30,849 nucleotides of DNA from UBA3064 sp023258775 (lineage in GTDB: Bacteria > Pseudomonadota > Gammaproteobacteria > Burkholderiales > Burkholderiaceae_E): positions 1 through 30,849 of the forward strand of contig JBIKXS010000039.1 of NCBI GenBank assembly GCA_044355655.1. The letters run 5' to 3'. The notes under the pieces were generated by a model. That model did no database searches and had not been told where the DNA came from. It saw only the letters and a list, made by a program, of their open reading frames with translations. Every line of letters starts with the position of its first letter. Position 1 is the first letter of the stretch. The translations under genes and the position numbers were made by a program. Positions 6,905 to 15,270 of this stretch are shown in pieces.

Positions 6905-7239
6905 CTCTGCCCCCTCTTTAATTTTTTTCGCTAATCTCCATTGAGACTCCGAAGCCTTACCCGTAACTTACAAGTCGTTTTGAACGGTCAAATACGACAT
7001 CTCATCTGTAACAGAATATAAATTATGTAATTACTTTGTTACAAATGTTTTTTGTATATCTCAATTAAATAAATAAAAAGACCAGCAACGTTTCCGTTGC
7101 TGGTCGAAGGGGGTGCTATCGCTCTTAAAGATACGAAACACAATTGGATTTTTGCATAGAAGACAGGAAACTTTTGTAAGCATTCCTTATTATTGCTTTT
7201 GTATCCAAATATTTTTTAATCAGTATAATCATTTACATT
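6905..7239. promoter_or_regulatory. Divergent intergenic region between transporter and kinase genes
   Basis: It is AT-rich and contains three things. An inverted repeat TGTAACA (7007-7013) / TGTTACA (7037-7043) is one. A leftward terminator hairpin at 7080-7105 is the second. The third is a TTGACC box (complement of about 6986-6991) that could serve a leftward promoter close to the transporter. The spacing of the repeat is long for a single operator and may be two half-sites. Confidence 0.5.
7063..7105 (-). terminator. Leftward intrinsic terminator or attenuator ahead of the MHS gene
   Basis: GACCAGCAACG (7080-7090), loop TTTC, and CGTTGCTGGTC (7095-7105) form a perfect 11-bp stem. On the minus strand it is followed by TTTTTATTTATTTAATT. 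No leftward gene lies to its right before the island end, and the transporter starts 176 bases to its left. It is therefore either the end of a small RNA starting between 7105 and 7240, or an attenuator in the transporter leader. Confidence 0.7.
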
Positions 7240-8718
7240 ATGAGGCTTACTAAGATTCGGCATTTAGACGACGAAATACTTGTCGATGAACTCATTGCAG
7301 AGGGAGCGATGGCTACGATTTACAGGGCCAGGCTAAGGCGCGATGAGACCGAAACAAGCATTGTTATTAAAGTACCCAAAATGAGCATTCATGACGATGC
7401 CGATTCGGTGATCAGCTTTCAGGTCGAAGCCTTGATCTTGCCTTACCTCGATGGTCGATCTGCGCCGAGATTTATTGCTTCTGCCCCGGTTACTGGATTA
7501 GCCTTTATAGCAATGGAAGAAATTGAAGGGAAAACGCTTGATGAATGGGTAAGCGAAAACACTTCTACTTCCGCTCCTCAATTGAAAGGTGTTACAAGTT
7601 CGGTAGCCCCTTGCAAACGAAGTTTACATGGTCTAGATTTTCAAACGATTCATCGACTTGGGATTAACTTTGCCAGAGCGCTTAGTGACTTGCAATCAGC
7701 TAACGTTGTTCATCATGACTTAAAGCCAAGCAACATCATGATCGGCAAGGATGGTCAGTTGACCTTGATTGACTTCGGTCTGTCGCACCACCCATTGGTG
7801 CCAGATTTGCTTGCTGAAGAAGGTCGCCAGCCCGTCGGATCTTCGATAACGCTTTCACCCGAACAGCTTTATGGGGTGCGAGGTGATGCGCGAAGCGATC
7901 AATTTGCGTGGGGCGTGATCATGTATTGGCTCACCACAGGCGAGTATCCATTTGGCGAAGAGGATAGACCAAGAGCGCTCAAGCGACGCTTGTGGTTTCT
8001 CCCCGATCCGCCGCGAGCGTTTCGTCAAGACGTTCCTGAATGGTTCCAGGAAATCATGTATCGCTGCTTATCGGTTCGACCTACCGATCGATATCCCTCA
8101 GCTTCGCAGCTTCTTTTCGAGCTCACAAACCCGTCCTCAGTAACCTTGACCAGGAGAGGTAAGTCCGAAGCGTGCTCGGGATTGCTCAGACAGTTAATGA
8201 GAAAGCTACACTTTGGTTCGCTACACCCATCAACGCTTCGCGCTGATTCAACTAGGCAAGCTAGGGTACCGATCGTCCTGGTGGCTCTAAATCCAAGTCA
8301 ACTTCAGGAAAATGAATTGAACCAATCGATACGGCGTTTTGTCGAGAGTTCGCTTGCCGCAATCCCGGGTGCGCGCCTTATGTGCATCACTGTTATCAAT
8401 CCAAAAGAGCTAAGTGGCACGTACGATGATAGGAGCCATGCCAATACCCAAAGAAGATATCTCGCCATGCTGCAAGCCTGGTCCAAGCCTATCGTGGTTA
8501 CTGGCAGCACGCCCTCATTTCATGTCATCGAACACAAACATCCCCATGAGGCAATCGTACGATGCGCAGAGAGCAATTATGTTGATGTTATCGTCATGGG
8601 CTCAAGAAATCCTGGAGGAAACCTCAGCGCTTGGCTTGACTCAGTATCTGTAAGAGTTGCAATGCAAACCCACTGTGCTGTCCTAATGGCACGCCCTCCT
8701 CGGAACCGCATCCACTGA
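7240..8718 (+). CDS. Ser/Thr protein kinase fused to a universal stress protein domain
   Basis: This 492-residue cytoplasmic protein has an N-terminal Hanks-type kinase (about 10-295) with all main elements: a loop EGAMATIYRA (21-30), the catalytic Lys44 in IVIKVPK, HHDLKPSN (158-165, Asp160), DFG (178-180) and SPE (206-208) in place of APE. A linker follows, then a UspA domain (about 343-487) with IVLVALNPS at its first strand and the nucleotide-loop-like MGSRNPGGNLSAW. There is no transmembrane segment, so the input is probably intracellular. Such kinase-Usp fusions are known in beta-proteobacteria, but targets are mostly unknown. It is divergent from the MHS transporter, which is a plausible but unproven regulatory partner. 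The region 100-135 is a poorly conserved insert (TSTSAPQLKGVTSS...). Confidence 0.88.
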   Translation: MRLTKIRHLDDEILVDELIAEGAMATIYRARLRRDETETSIVIKVPKMSIHDDADSVISFQVEALILPYLDGRSAPRFIASAPVTGLAFIAMEEIEGKTLDEWVSENTSTSAPQLKGVTSSVAPCKRSLHGLDFQTIHRLGINFARALSDLQSANVVHHDLKPSNIMIGKDGQLTLIDFGLSHHPLVPDLLAEEGRQPVGSSITLSPEQLYGVRGDARSDQFAWGVIMYWLTTGEYPFGEEDRPRALKRRLWFLPDPPRAFRQDVPEWFQEIMYRCLSVRPTDRYPSASQLLFELTNPSSVTLTRRGKSEACSGLLRQLMRKLHFGSLHPSTLRADSTRQARVPIVLVALNPSQLQENELNQSIRRFVESSLAAIPGARLMCITVINPKELSGTYDDRSHANTQRRYLAMLQAWSKPIVVTGSTPSFHVIEHKHPHEAIVRCAESNYVDVIVMGSRNPGGNLSAWLDSVSVRVAMQTHCAVLMARPPRNRIH

Positions 8719-8967
8719 TTTCAGGGCAGAACACTAAGCACCTCTAGTTGCCCTTTCCCACGAAGCTGACCTGGGCTCCCATTACCTCAAGCTCAAAAAC
8801 GCCAGCTATTCGCCTTCGCCAAACCTAGCGACTCGCCTTATTATTACGAACTGCTACATTTTTCATAGTCCGCTTGGTCTGTCAGGTCTTTCGCACACAG
8901 GTTGATCTGCCTTATATACCGACATTACATTTGTTGATTTACAGGTCACTAAATCAACAAGCCATCA
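8719..8967. other. Spacer between kinase and integrase genes
   Basis: AGGGCA (about 8724-8729) and TGCCCT (about 8750-8755) can pair across a 20-base loop as a weak rightward terminator. A strong inverted repeat at 8931-8960 sits just ahead of the integrase. Confidence 0.4.
8931..8960. promoter_or_regulatory. 10-bp inverted repeat upstream of the integrase
   Basis: TTGTTGATTT (8931-8940) and AAATCAACAA (8951-8960) are perfect complements around a 10-base spacer, ending 7 bases before the ATG. The two half-sites are 20 bp apart centre to centre, about two helical turns, which is typical of a dimeric repressor site controlling the recombinase. It also sequesters the region where a ribosome site should be. 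Confidence 0.55.
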
Positions 8968-9996
8968 ATGCCATCAGAAATAAAACTTACTGACGTAACC
9001 TATCTAGACACCCGCGTACGCCGAAAGCTTAACCTACGCGGCATAGAACTGGATGAGGGCTTCTTATCCGAACTGGTCATTGATTATCTTAAGCGCAATA
9101 ATGGGCAAAGTCGCCCAACCATCGCCACGGCTTTTGACATCTACATGAGTCAAAACCTGTCCGCACATCGCAAGAAATTTCGCGCTGACGCACATCACTA
9201 CTTTGGACTCTTCATCAAACACTTTGGTGACTTGCCACTTGATGAGCTAAAACATGCCCACATAACTGAGTACAGAGACATTCAACTCGCTCGTGGGTTA
9301 CACCCAAACAGTGTTCGTAAACACAACAATATGCTCAACGCCATGCTCACCATGGCTTTCAAGCATCTGAACATAGATCGGCTTAGTCCGTTCCGTGGTC
9401 TGCAAATACGTGGCGAAATGGAAAACATTCGCCCAATACCTGCTATCGATCGCAACCTTCTGCTACAAGTCAAAGAAGCGATGATCAAGCACCTAACAAC
9501 CGCCTCCTTGATTGGACTGATCCAACTCAATACCGGTATGCGCATCTCCGAGCCATCGCTTGCTAGGCTTGATGATTTAGTGCTTGATCACAACATACCT
9601 CACTTATGGGTACGCAAAAACAAGTTCACTGACAGAAAGAGCCGCGCAAGCATTCGTGCTGTACCGCTTGTGGGTATATCTTTAGAGGCTGCCAAACTAC
9701 TTCACCAAAACGCAAAGCGAAAAAACATCGAATGGCTTGCCCCGCAATATGCTAATGAAATCGGCAACACCACATGCTCTGCCACCTTAAATAAGTCGCT
9801 TAGCCGGTGGAAGTTCCGAAGTCATATGTTTAGGCATGCGTTTATCGATCGACTTAAAGCATGTAACGATATTCCCTTACCACTCGCAGAAGCAATTACA
9901 GGTCATGGAAGGCATGTGACCGACTTTGCAAGCTATGGAACCGTAGGCTACACCTTGGAGCAAAAACTAGAAGTCATTTGCAAAGTTGAAATCTAG
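8968..9996 (+). CDS. Tyrosine recombinase (island integrase)
   Basis: The 342-residue protein has a SAM-like core-binding domain (about 50-145) and a catalytic domain (about 160-335). The catalytic residues are visible: Arg192 in TGMRISEP, a beta-hairpin lysine in the KNKFTDRKSR segment, His286-x-x-Arg289 in SHMFRHAF, His313 in TGHG, and Tyr323 ten residues further on in ASYGTV. All are present, so the enzyme should be active. It would cut and join the 48-bp tRNA-Met sequences at 776-823 and 10302-10349. It lies 306 bases inside the right repeat. No clear Shine-Dalgarno is seen, and an inverted repeat covers the upstream region. No excisionase gene is recognisable. Confidence 0.93.
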   Translation: MPSEIKLTDVTYLDTRVRRKLNLRGIELDEGFLSELVIDYLKRNNGQSRPTIATAFDIYMSQNLSAHRKKFRADAHHYFGLFIKHFGDLPLDELKHAHITEYRDIQLARGLHPNSVRKHNNMLNAMLTMAFKHLNIDRLSPFRGLQIRGEMENIRPIPAIDRNLLLQVKEAMIKHLTTASLIGLIQLNTGMRISEPSLARLDDLVLDHNIPHLWVRKNKFTDRKSRASIRAVPLVGISLEAAKLLHQNAKRKNIEWLAPQYANEIGNTTCSATLNKSLSRWKFRSHMFRHAFIDRLKACNDIPLPLAEAITGHGRHVTDFASYGTVGYTLEQKLEVICKVEI

Positions 9997-10301
9997 AAAG
10001 GATCCCCTCCGACGTTATTGTAATTGCACCGATCTACAAATCACTTCTGTATAAATCAGCTTAAATCTGCTTTACCAGATGCGGGTGTAGTCGCGATTTA
10101 AGCAACAATAAGCTCTGTCACCTTTGTTTGGACACTTAGGATTCAGCGATCAAAATCGCAAAATTTTCCTCAAAACCATGCCTCACGAAAATTGGGTTTT
10201 GAGTTGAAAAAGTAGAGTGGGTAATTACACACTTTATTACACAAACGACCTTTTCTGATATAAGTTATTGATTTATATAATATTTATTAGAGCTAGATTC
10301 G
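9997..10301. other. Gene-free right end of the island
   Basis: There are no coding frames with support. It is AT-rich toward the repeat. It holds a direct repeat ATTACACA at 10224-10231 and 10236-10243, 12 bp apart, whose position fits recombinase arm sites. Confidence 0.45.
10224..10243 (+). repeat. Direct repeat ATTACACA, possible integrase arm sites
   Basis: Two identical 8-bp copies lie 12 bp apart, about 60 bp inside the right attachment repeat. Tyrosine recombinases of this type use short direct arm sites next to the core. No matching copy was found near the left end by eye. Confidence 0.35.
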
Positions 10302-10349
10302 ATCATAATCCGCAGGTCCGGGGTTCGAGTCCCTGATTCGCCACCAAGA
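10302..10349 (+). repeat. attR: right 48-bp direct repeat of the island
   Basis: A partial tRNA-Met copy, identical to 776-823, from the anticodon loop to three bases beyond CCA. The 5' half of a tRNA gene is absent, so it is not functional as a tRNA. Confidence 0.93.
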
Positions 10350-10619
10350 TTTCCCATATATTTTCAAGCGCTTAGATGATGATCGCGTAGTCGTGACGTC
10401 GCACCCTTGGACATCGCGCATAACCGCGACGCCTCATGCAATCGGCATAACCAGGGAAAACGGTGAAGATGCATGACGCGCTCTTAACCCCATAACGGCG
10501 CACCATACCCACCACGACACCCCAGATCAAACACGCTGCCGCTGTACGTGATAGCCTATGTACGTACAAATACTTATTAACCACTAAGCGTAAATCCTTA
10601 TCAAAAATTGGAGGCCGTC
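10350..10619. other. Chromosomal sequence after the attachment site
   Basis: The first ~88 bases resemble the sequence just inside the left end of the island (824-910). A palindrome TGTACGTACA lies at 10559-10568. I see no credible gene; the ribosome site GGAGG of the antiporter is at 10610-10614. Confidence 0.45.
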
Positions 10620-12914
10620 ATGGCTGAAGGCGTCATGGTCGTCGTGACTATTCTAGGAATCGGATTCGTTGCGACGCGCCTGTCTGAATGGCTGAAATTG
10701 CCGCACAGCGTCTTTCTTGTGGCCTTGGGCTTACTTGCTGGCGGGGCCATTCGCCTGCTCGATCCACAATTCATCTCTCCTCTGACCGTGCAATTCCCAG
10801 AGATTATTCTCTACGTCCTACTGCCCCCATTAATTTTTGAATCAGCCTACAACATCGATTTAAAGGCGTTAAAAAGCGATCTGATTCCGGTTTCAGCCCT
10901 CGCTGTAGTCGGTCTGATCCTATCAACGATTTTTGTGGGATACGGCATTCATTGGGGCTTGTCCATTGCCATTATTCCAGCCTTATTGTTCGGCGCGCTT
11001 ATCTCCGCAACCGATCCGGTTGCAGTCGTCGCGCTGTTTAAAGAAGTCGGTGCACCTAAACGCCTAAACCTTCTCGTTGAGGGCGAGTCTCTGTTTAATG
11101 ATGGAACGGCAATTGTGGCATTTACCGCCCTACTGGGTCTCTTATCCGTGAGTTCGGTAACCAGCGAATACATCGGGCAAGCATTTCTCAGATTTTTCAC
11201 CGTATTTTTTGGGGGTGTTGCTGTTGGTGGCGTCGTTGCTGTGCTCCTTGCGCCGGTGGTCCAGATGTGCCGTAACGGTTCGGCGCAGATTGGTCTTACC
11301 ATCTTTGGAGCTTATGCGAGTTTCATCATCGCGGACCACTTTTTGCACCTGAGCGGCGTCATGTCCACAGTAGCGCTAGGCTTGTTCATGGGCACTCGAG
11401 CGCGTTTGGAGTTTAACCGTGAAGCCTTGCATGGGATGGGACATATGTGGGAGCTGACGGCGCTATCGGCTAATACGCTGGTTTTTATAGCGGTCGGACT
11501 AAGTGTCGATTTACAGCTTTTAGTGACATCGATCGAGTTCATCCCGCTTACGCTACTGGTCGTGTTTGCTGCGAGAGCCGTTTCAATTATCTCCGTTGTG
11601 CCCTTGCTGAATAGCTTAAAGCTTTGCCAACCTATCAGCGCAAGTTATCAATTCATTATGTTTTGGGGGGGCCTGCGTGGAGGCCTAGCGCTCGCCCTAG
11701 TGTTGCTCCTTCCAGATAGCGTAGCCGAAAAGCCATTGTTCTTGGCGCTAGCGACATCTGTCGTGCTAACAACCCTTTTAGTCAACGCGCTGACAATAGG
11801 GCCTGCATTGCATTGGCTTGGTATCGACAAGCTAAGTGCGGAGGAGCAATCCATATTCAAGCACTCGCTATCTAAGTTATGGCATTCAATCTATAGCGGA
11901 TTGCATCAGGATACTAAAGGAGGTTTATTGTCTCCCCAGGTCGTTGAGCGCTTTGTCAGACAGTCTGCGCCGCTTGTGCGTACACCCTCAACGGGGCAGA
12001 CCGTGGACAAGGACAGTGAACTACGAATCGGTTTACGCTCCGCCTTGCTATCGGAGGGATTATTCTATGAAGTTCAGGTCGAAGACGGCCTTCTGGCAAA
12101 GCCAATCTACTTAGACCTTAAGCACTTCACACAAGAACGACTGGAAGTATTAGACACGAGTGGCCCCAATGCACTGGCGATGAAGCGATTCGCCATGCAT
12201 CCTGTCGATCGCTTTTGGGACAACTGGTTAGAAGGAATTACTCCGAAGCTCTACATTAGCGTCAAAGAGAGACGATTAAGGCGCCTTCTCGCTGCCTTAT
12301 TCCACCTCGAGCGCGGTCTTCATCATGTCTTGGATCGCATAGCGGATGAAACCGTGCGCTCCTACCTGGAACGAGAGGCGCATCTTATCTATATGCAATA
12401 CACAAAGCTTTGCACCGCTTACCCCCATTTACTATTTCAAGTACAGGGTGACTTCATCACTCGGTCGCTAGGACTCCAAACGGAGCGTTGGCTCGATCGC
12501 TCATACAAGAGTGGGCTCATTACAAGAGCCGTTTACAACAAAGTTGCCGAGACAGTGGCTCAACAGGAAAATATGACGATGCAAATGCTGGATCGGTTTC
12601 AACACCCAGTTCCCTCTGATCTGATCGCGCATGCAAAACCATTTCACCAATTACCCCCTGAAATTATCAACGCATTAGCGAGTGAAGCGAAGCCACGAAT
12701 CCTTCACGCCGGCGAGGTATTTGCCCTCGCAGGCGAGATGCACAGTGGCTTCATAGTGATCAAGTCTGGGATGTACGAACATGTACAGTCGAGCAAAGAT
12801 CATCGTCGCCATGTACACCTTATAACAGGCGATGCTGTTGACGGACAACATGAAACCGGTATGTTAAAAACCGTCGTTCCAGGCGAGGTATATTTGGTCG
12901 GCCGCCCCGATTAG
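10620..12914 (+). CDS. CPA1-family Na+/H+ antiporter with cyclic-nucleotide-binding-like tail
   Basis: The start is ATG 10620, five bases after GGAGG; a TTG at 10608 overlaps the ribosome site and is unlikely. The 764-residue protein has about 12 membrane helices (about 1-410). It carries the CPA1 motifs SATDPVAVV (about 129-137) and EGESLFNDGTA (about 154-164), whose acidic residues carry Na+ and H+, plus FWGGLRGGLALAL (about 346-358). The cytoplasmic part (about 415-764) is mostly helical. It ends with a segment resembling a cyclic-nucleotide-binding fold (from about 680: LPPEIINALASEAKPRI, then HAGEVFALAGEMHSGFIVIKSG). The conserved nucleotide phosphate-binding cassette is not obvious, so ligand binding is uncertain. 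The role is sodium extrusion and pH homeostasis at the inner membrane. Confidence 0.88.
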   Translation: MAEGVMVVVTILGIGFVATRLSEWLKLPHSVFLVALGLLAGGAIRLLDPQFISPLTVQFPEIILYVLLPPLIFESAYNIDLKALKSDLIPVSALAVVGLILSTIFVGYGIHWGLSIAIIPALLFGALISATDPVAVVALFKEVGAPKRLNLLVEGESLFNDGTAIVAFTALLGLLSVSSVTSEYIGQAFLRFFTVFFGGVAVGGVVAVLLAPVVQMCRNGSAQIGLTIFGAYASFIIADHFLHLSGVMSTVALGLFMGTRARLEFNREALHGMGHMWELTALSANTLVFIAVGLSVDLQLLVTSIEFIPLTLLVVFAARAVSIISVVPLLNSLKLCQPISASYQFIMFWGGLRGGLALALVLLLPDSVAEKPLFLALATSVVLTTLLVNALTIGPALHWLGIDKLSAEEQSIFKHSLSKLWHSIYSGLHQDTKGGLLSPQVVERFVRQSAPLVRTPSTGQTVDKDSELRIGLRSALLSEGLFYEVQVEDGLLAKPIYLDLKHFTQERLEVLDTSGPNALAMKRFAMHPVDRFWDNWLEGITPKLYISVKERRLRRLLAALFHLERGLHHVLDRIADETVRSYLEREAHLIYMQYTKLCTAYPHLLFQVQGDFITRSLGLQTERWLDRSYKSGLITRAVYNKVAETVAQQENMTMQMLDRFQHPVPSDLIAHAKPFHQLPPEIINALASEAKPRILHAGEVFALAGEMHSGFIVIKSGMYEHVQSSKDHRRHVHLITGDAVDGQHETGMLKTVVPGEVYLVGRPD

Positions 12915-13280
12915 CATTCTTTTTCAGAACGTTACATCACCATTAAGCGCCTTCAATCATGCACTTGAACCGCAGACTGGCACACAACACTTGCTAACGT
13001 AGACCTCCGACGCTTTGCCGCGATTTTCTTTGCATCACTTTTGCATAGCAACACTTATGCAAAACAGAGGGTGTTTGAAGCGCCCCGTCAGATTTGAGCG
13101 TACTGTACCGTTTGGAATTCGTGTCATATGAACTGGATCGAAGCGGATAGCTTACAGGCGACTTTGCACATGCATCTACAGTTCTTAGGACATTAACTTG
13201 TTGAAGCTAACTCGTGCGCCAAGACATCAAGCCCTTGGTGCTCAGTGAAAATCCCAGGCTTGACCTCACTTGGAACCATC
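12915..13280. other. Intergenic region before the HiPIP gene
   Basis: No gene is supported. A perfect inverted repeat, TTTTGCATA (13039-13047) / TATGCAAAA (13056-13064), with an 8-base loop, is the only strong structure. A regulator site or the end of the antiporter transcript are both possible. A 22-codon ATG frame at about 13128 has no support. Confidence 0.45.
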
Positions 13281-13583
13281 ATGAACACAAATAGACGCAC
13301 TTTTTTCATAACACTGGCCGCCAGCAGCTCAGTTTTCGCTACCTCTGCCCATAGTCAAGCAAAGCTCGACGAGAAAGACCCGCAGGCAGTGGCCTTGGGC
13401 TACGTTGCAGATGCCACGAAGACCGACACCAAAAAGTATCCCAAATACGCAAGCGGTCAGGTTTGTACCAACTGTGCCCTGTACCAAGGCAAAGCAAGCG
13501 ATGCATGGGGCGGTTGCCCATTATTTGCAGGCAAGCAAGTTGCAGGCAAAGGTTGGTGCAGCGCATGGGCCAAAAAAGGTTAA
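13281..13583 (+). CDS. High-potential iron-sulfur protein (HiPIP), Tat-exported
   Basis: The start is ATG 13281; an upstream in-frame GTG at 13245 would bury the signal. The 100-residue precursor begins NRRTFFITLAA, a twin-arginine signal for export of a folded cofactor protein, with cleavage near HSQA (about 24-27). The mature part has Cys62, 65, 79 and 93 in CTNCALYQG, GGCPLF and GWCSAW, the C-x2-C-x13-C-x13-C pattern that holds one [4Fe-4S]3+/2+ cluster. HiPIPs are periplasmic one-electron carriers to oxidases or reaction centres. The gene lies 109 bases before the photolyase operon, same strand; whether they are linked functionally is unknown. Confidence 0.93.
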   Translation: MNTNRRTFFITLAASSSVFATSAHSQAKLDEKDPQAVALGYVADATKTDTKKYPKYASGQVCTNCALYQGKASDAWGGCPLFAGKQVAGKGWCSAWAKKG

Positions 13584-13692
13584 GGTTTGTTGAGTCAGCC
13601 GCGGTGCCTTCGACCAAAGCAATCAGCGCTGATTCAATACCTATGAGCAAGCGACTACAAAGCCACCTTCAGTCACACCGCATATTGCAACA

Positions 13693-15270
13693 ATGACTGT
13701 TAATGCCAACATGCACCCTGTGAGACATCTAGTTCTGGTGCTAGGCGATCAGCTTGATTTGGAGGCAGCAGCGTTTGACGGATTTGATGCGGCTCGAGAC
13801 GCTGTATGGATGGCCGAAGCTTACGAAGAATCCACCCATATTTGGTCGAGTAAGCAGCGTATTTCACTGTTTTTGAGCGCTATGCGTCACTTTGCACAAG
13901 CGCTTCGCGAAAAGGGCAGATCGCTTATCTACCACCGGCTCAACGACACCAGCGCTAGCGCCGACCTTCGAAGTATTGGCGCAAAACTGCGGGCTGATCT
14001 CGTGCAGCTTTTGCCTCAGCGCGTTGTGATGACCATGCCAGGCGATTGGCGAGTCTTACAACAACTGAAGATGGCTGTAGCGTCGGCTGGATTAAACTTG
14101 GAGATCCGCGAAGACCGCCACTTCTTTACGACAGTACGAGATTTTGCAGCTCACGTTAGCGGTCGCAAGTCGTTACGCCTGGAGTTCTTCTACCGCGAGC
14201 TACGACAACGCCACAACATCCTGATGGACGATGGCAAACCCGCTGGCGGTCAGTGGAATTTCGATGCGGACAACCGTGAAGCTTTTGGTCCTCAAGGCCC
14301 CGGCCCAATTCCGGCCCGCGCAACCTTTAAGCCTGACGTCATCACGCAAGAGGTCATTACGCTGGTTGACACCCAATTTGCCACCCACCCCGGCACGCTC
14401 GAAAGCTTTGCCTGGCCAGTTACGCGAAGTCAAGCTTTGCAAGCGTTGCAACGATTTGTTGACGAGCGTCTGCCTCTATTTGGTCGCTATGAAGATGCTC
14501 TATGGCCTGGCGAGCCTTGGCTTTATCACTCGCAGCTGTCCTCAGCCATGAACCTAAAATTGCTAAGTGCGGTCGAGGTGGTTCAAGCCGTTGAGGCTGC
14601 CTACCGTGATGGTCATGCGCCGCTTCAAAGCGCTGAGGGGTTCATTCGTCAGATCCTGGGATGGCGGGAGTATGTGCGTGGTATCTACTGGACGAAAATG
14701 CCCAGTTACATCGAAGGTAATGCTTTGGATGCGCAAGAAGCATTGCCAGCCTGGTTTTGGACCGGCCACACGGACATGGCTTGTTTGCGCGATGCGATCA
14801 AGCAGACGCTTGAGCACGGCTACGCGCACCATATTCAACGCTTAATGGTCACAGGCCTTTATGCCCTACTTTTGGGTGTTAGACCACAGGAAGTTCACAC
14901 TTGGTATTTGTCGGTCTATGTGGATGCAGTTGAGTGGGTGGAATTACCCAACACTCTGGGAATGAGCCAATACGGAGACGGCGGACTCATGGCAAGTAAG
15001 CCCTATGTCGCGACGGGCAAGTACATCCAGCGTATGGGCGGGCCATGCAAGGGCTGCCGATATGACCCGGCGCTGCGTGAGGGTGAACGCGCCTGTCCTT
15101 ACACGACGCTGTACTGGGATTTTTTGATGCGGCACGAAACATTGCTTGCTAGGAACGCACGCATGGCTTTGCAGGTCAAGAATTTAGGGCGCATGACGGA
15201 GAGCCAAAAACAAGCCGTCACTGTGCGTGCCGACGCCATACGCCGCGGCGAAGTTGGGGTTTCTCAATGA
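13693..15270 (+). CDS. FeS-type (6-4) photolyase / bacterial cryptochrome (PhrB-like)
   Basis: The 525-residue protein has an N-terminal antenna alpha/beta domain (about 10-140, LVLVLGDQLD), a linker, and a C-terminal FAD-binding helical domain (about 260-510). The [4Fe-4S] ligands Cys364, 452, 455 and 468 are spaced 88, 3 and 13 residues apart, the spacing I recall for Agrobacterium PhrB (350, 438, 441, 454). HHIQR (379-383) is the histidine pair expected in (6-4) photolyases. The FAD segment ILGWREYVRGIYW is also intact. The predicted activity is light-driven repair of pyrimidine (6-4) photoproducts, with possible light signalling. The stop overlaps the next start (ATGA, 15267-15270). A possible GTG/ATG choice downstream, MHPVRH, would shorten it by six residues. 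Confidence 0.92.
   Translation: MTVNANMHPVRHLVLVLGDQLDLEAAAFDGFDAARDAVWMAEAYEESTHIWSSKQRISLFLSAMRHFAQALREKGRSLIYHRLNDTSASADLRSIGAKLRADLVQLLPQRVVMTMPGDWRVLQQLKMAVASAGLNLEIREDRHFFTTVRDFAAHVSGRKSLRLEFFYRELRQRHNILMDDGKPAGGQWNFDADNREAFGPQGPGPIPARATFKPDVITQEVITLVDTQFATHPGTLESFAWPVTRSQALQALQRFVDERLPLFGRYEDALWPGEPWLYHSQLSSAMNLKLLSAVEVVQAVEAAYRDGHAPLQSAEGFIRQILGWREYVRGIYWTKMPSYIEGNALDAQEALPAWFWTGHTDMACLRDAIKQTLEHGYAHHIQRLMVTGLYALLLGVRPQEVHTWYLSVYVDAVEWVELPNTLGMSQYGDGGLMASKPYVATGKYIQRMGGPCKGCRYDPALREGERACPYTTLYWDFLMRHETLLARNARMALQVKNLGRMTESQKQAVTVRADAIRRGEVGVSQ

Noticed and set aside
10302..10349. Second tRNA-Met gene
   Set aside because: Only the 3' part from the anticodon loop is present, so it is an attachment-site copy.
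10372..10584. Minus-strand 70-codon frame beside attR
   Set aside because: No family signal and no ribosome site; the part similar to the left flank of the island is explained by the duplicated tRNA flank.
14200..14845. Several frames of 80-106 codons on both strands in the photolyase gene
   Set aside because: They are shadows of the phrB coding frame without domains or starts.
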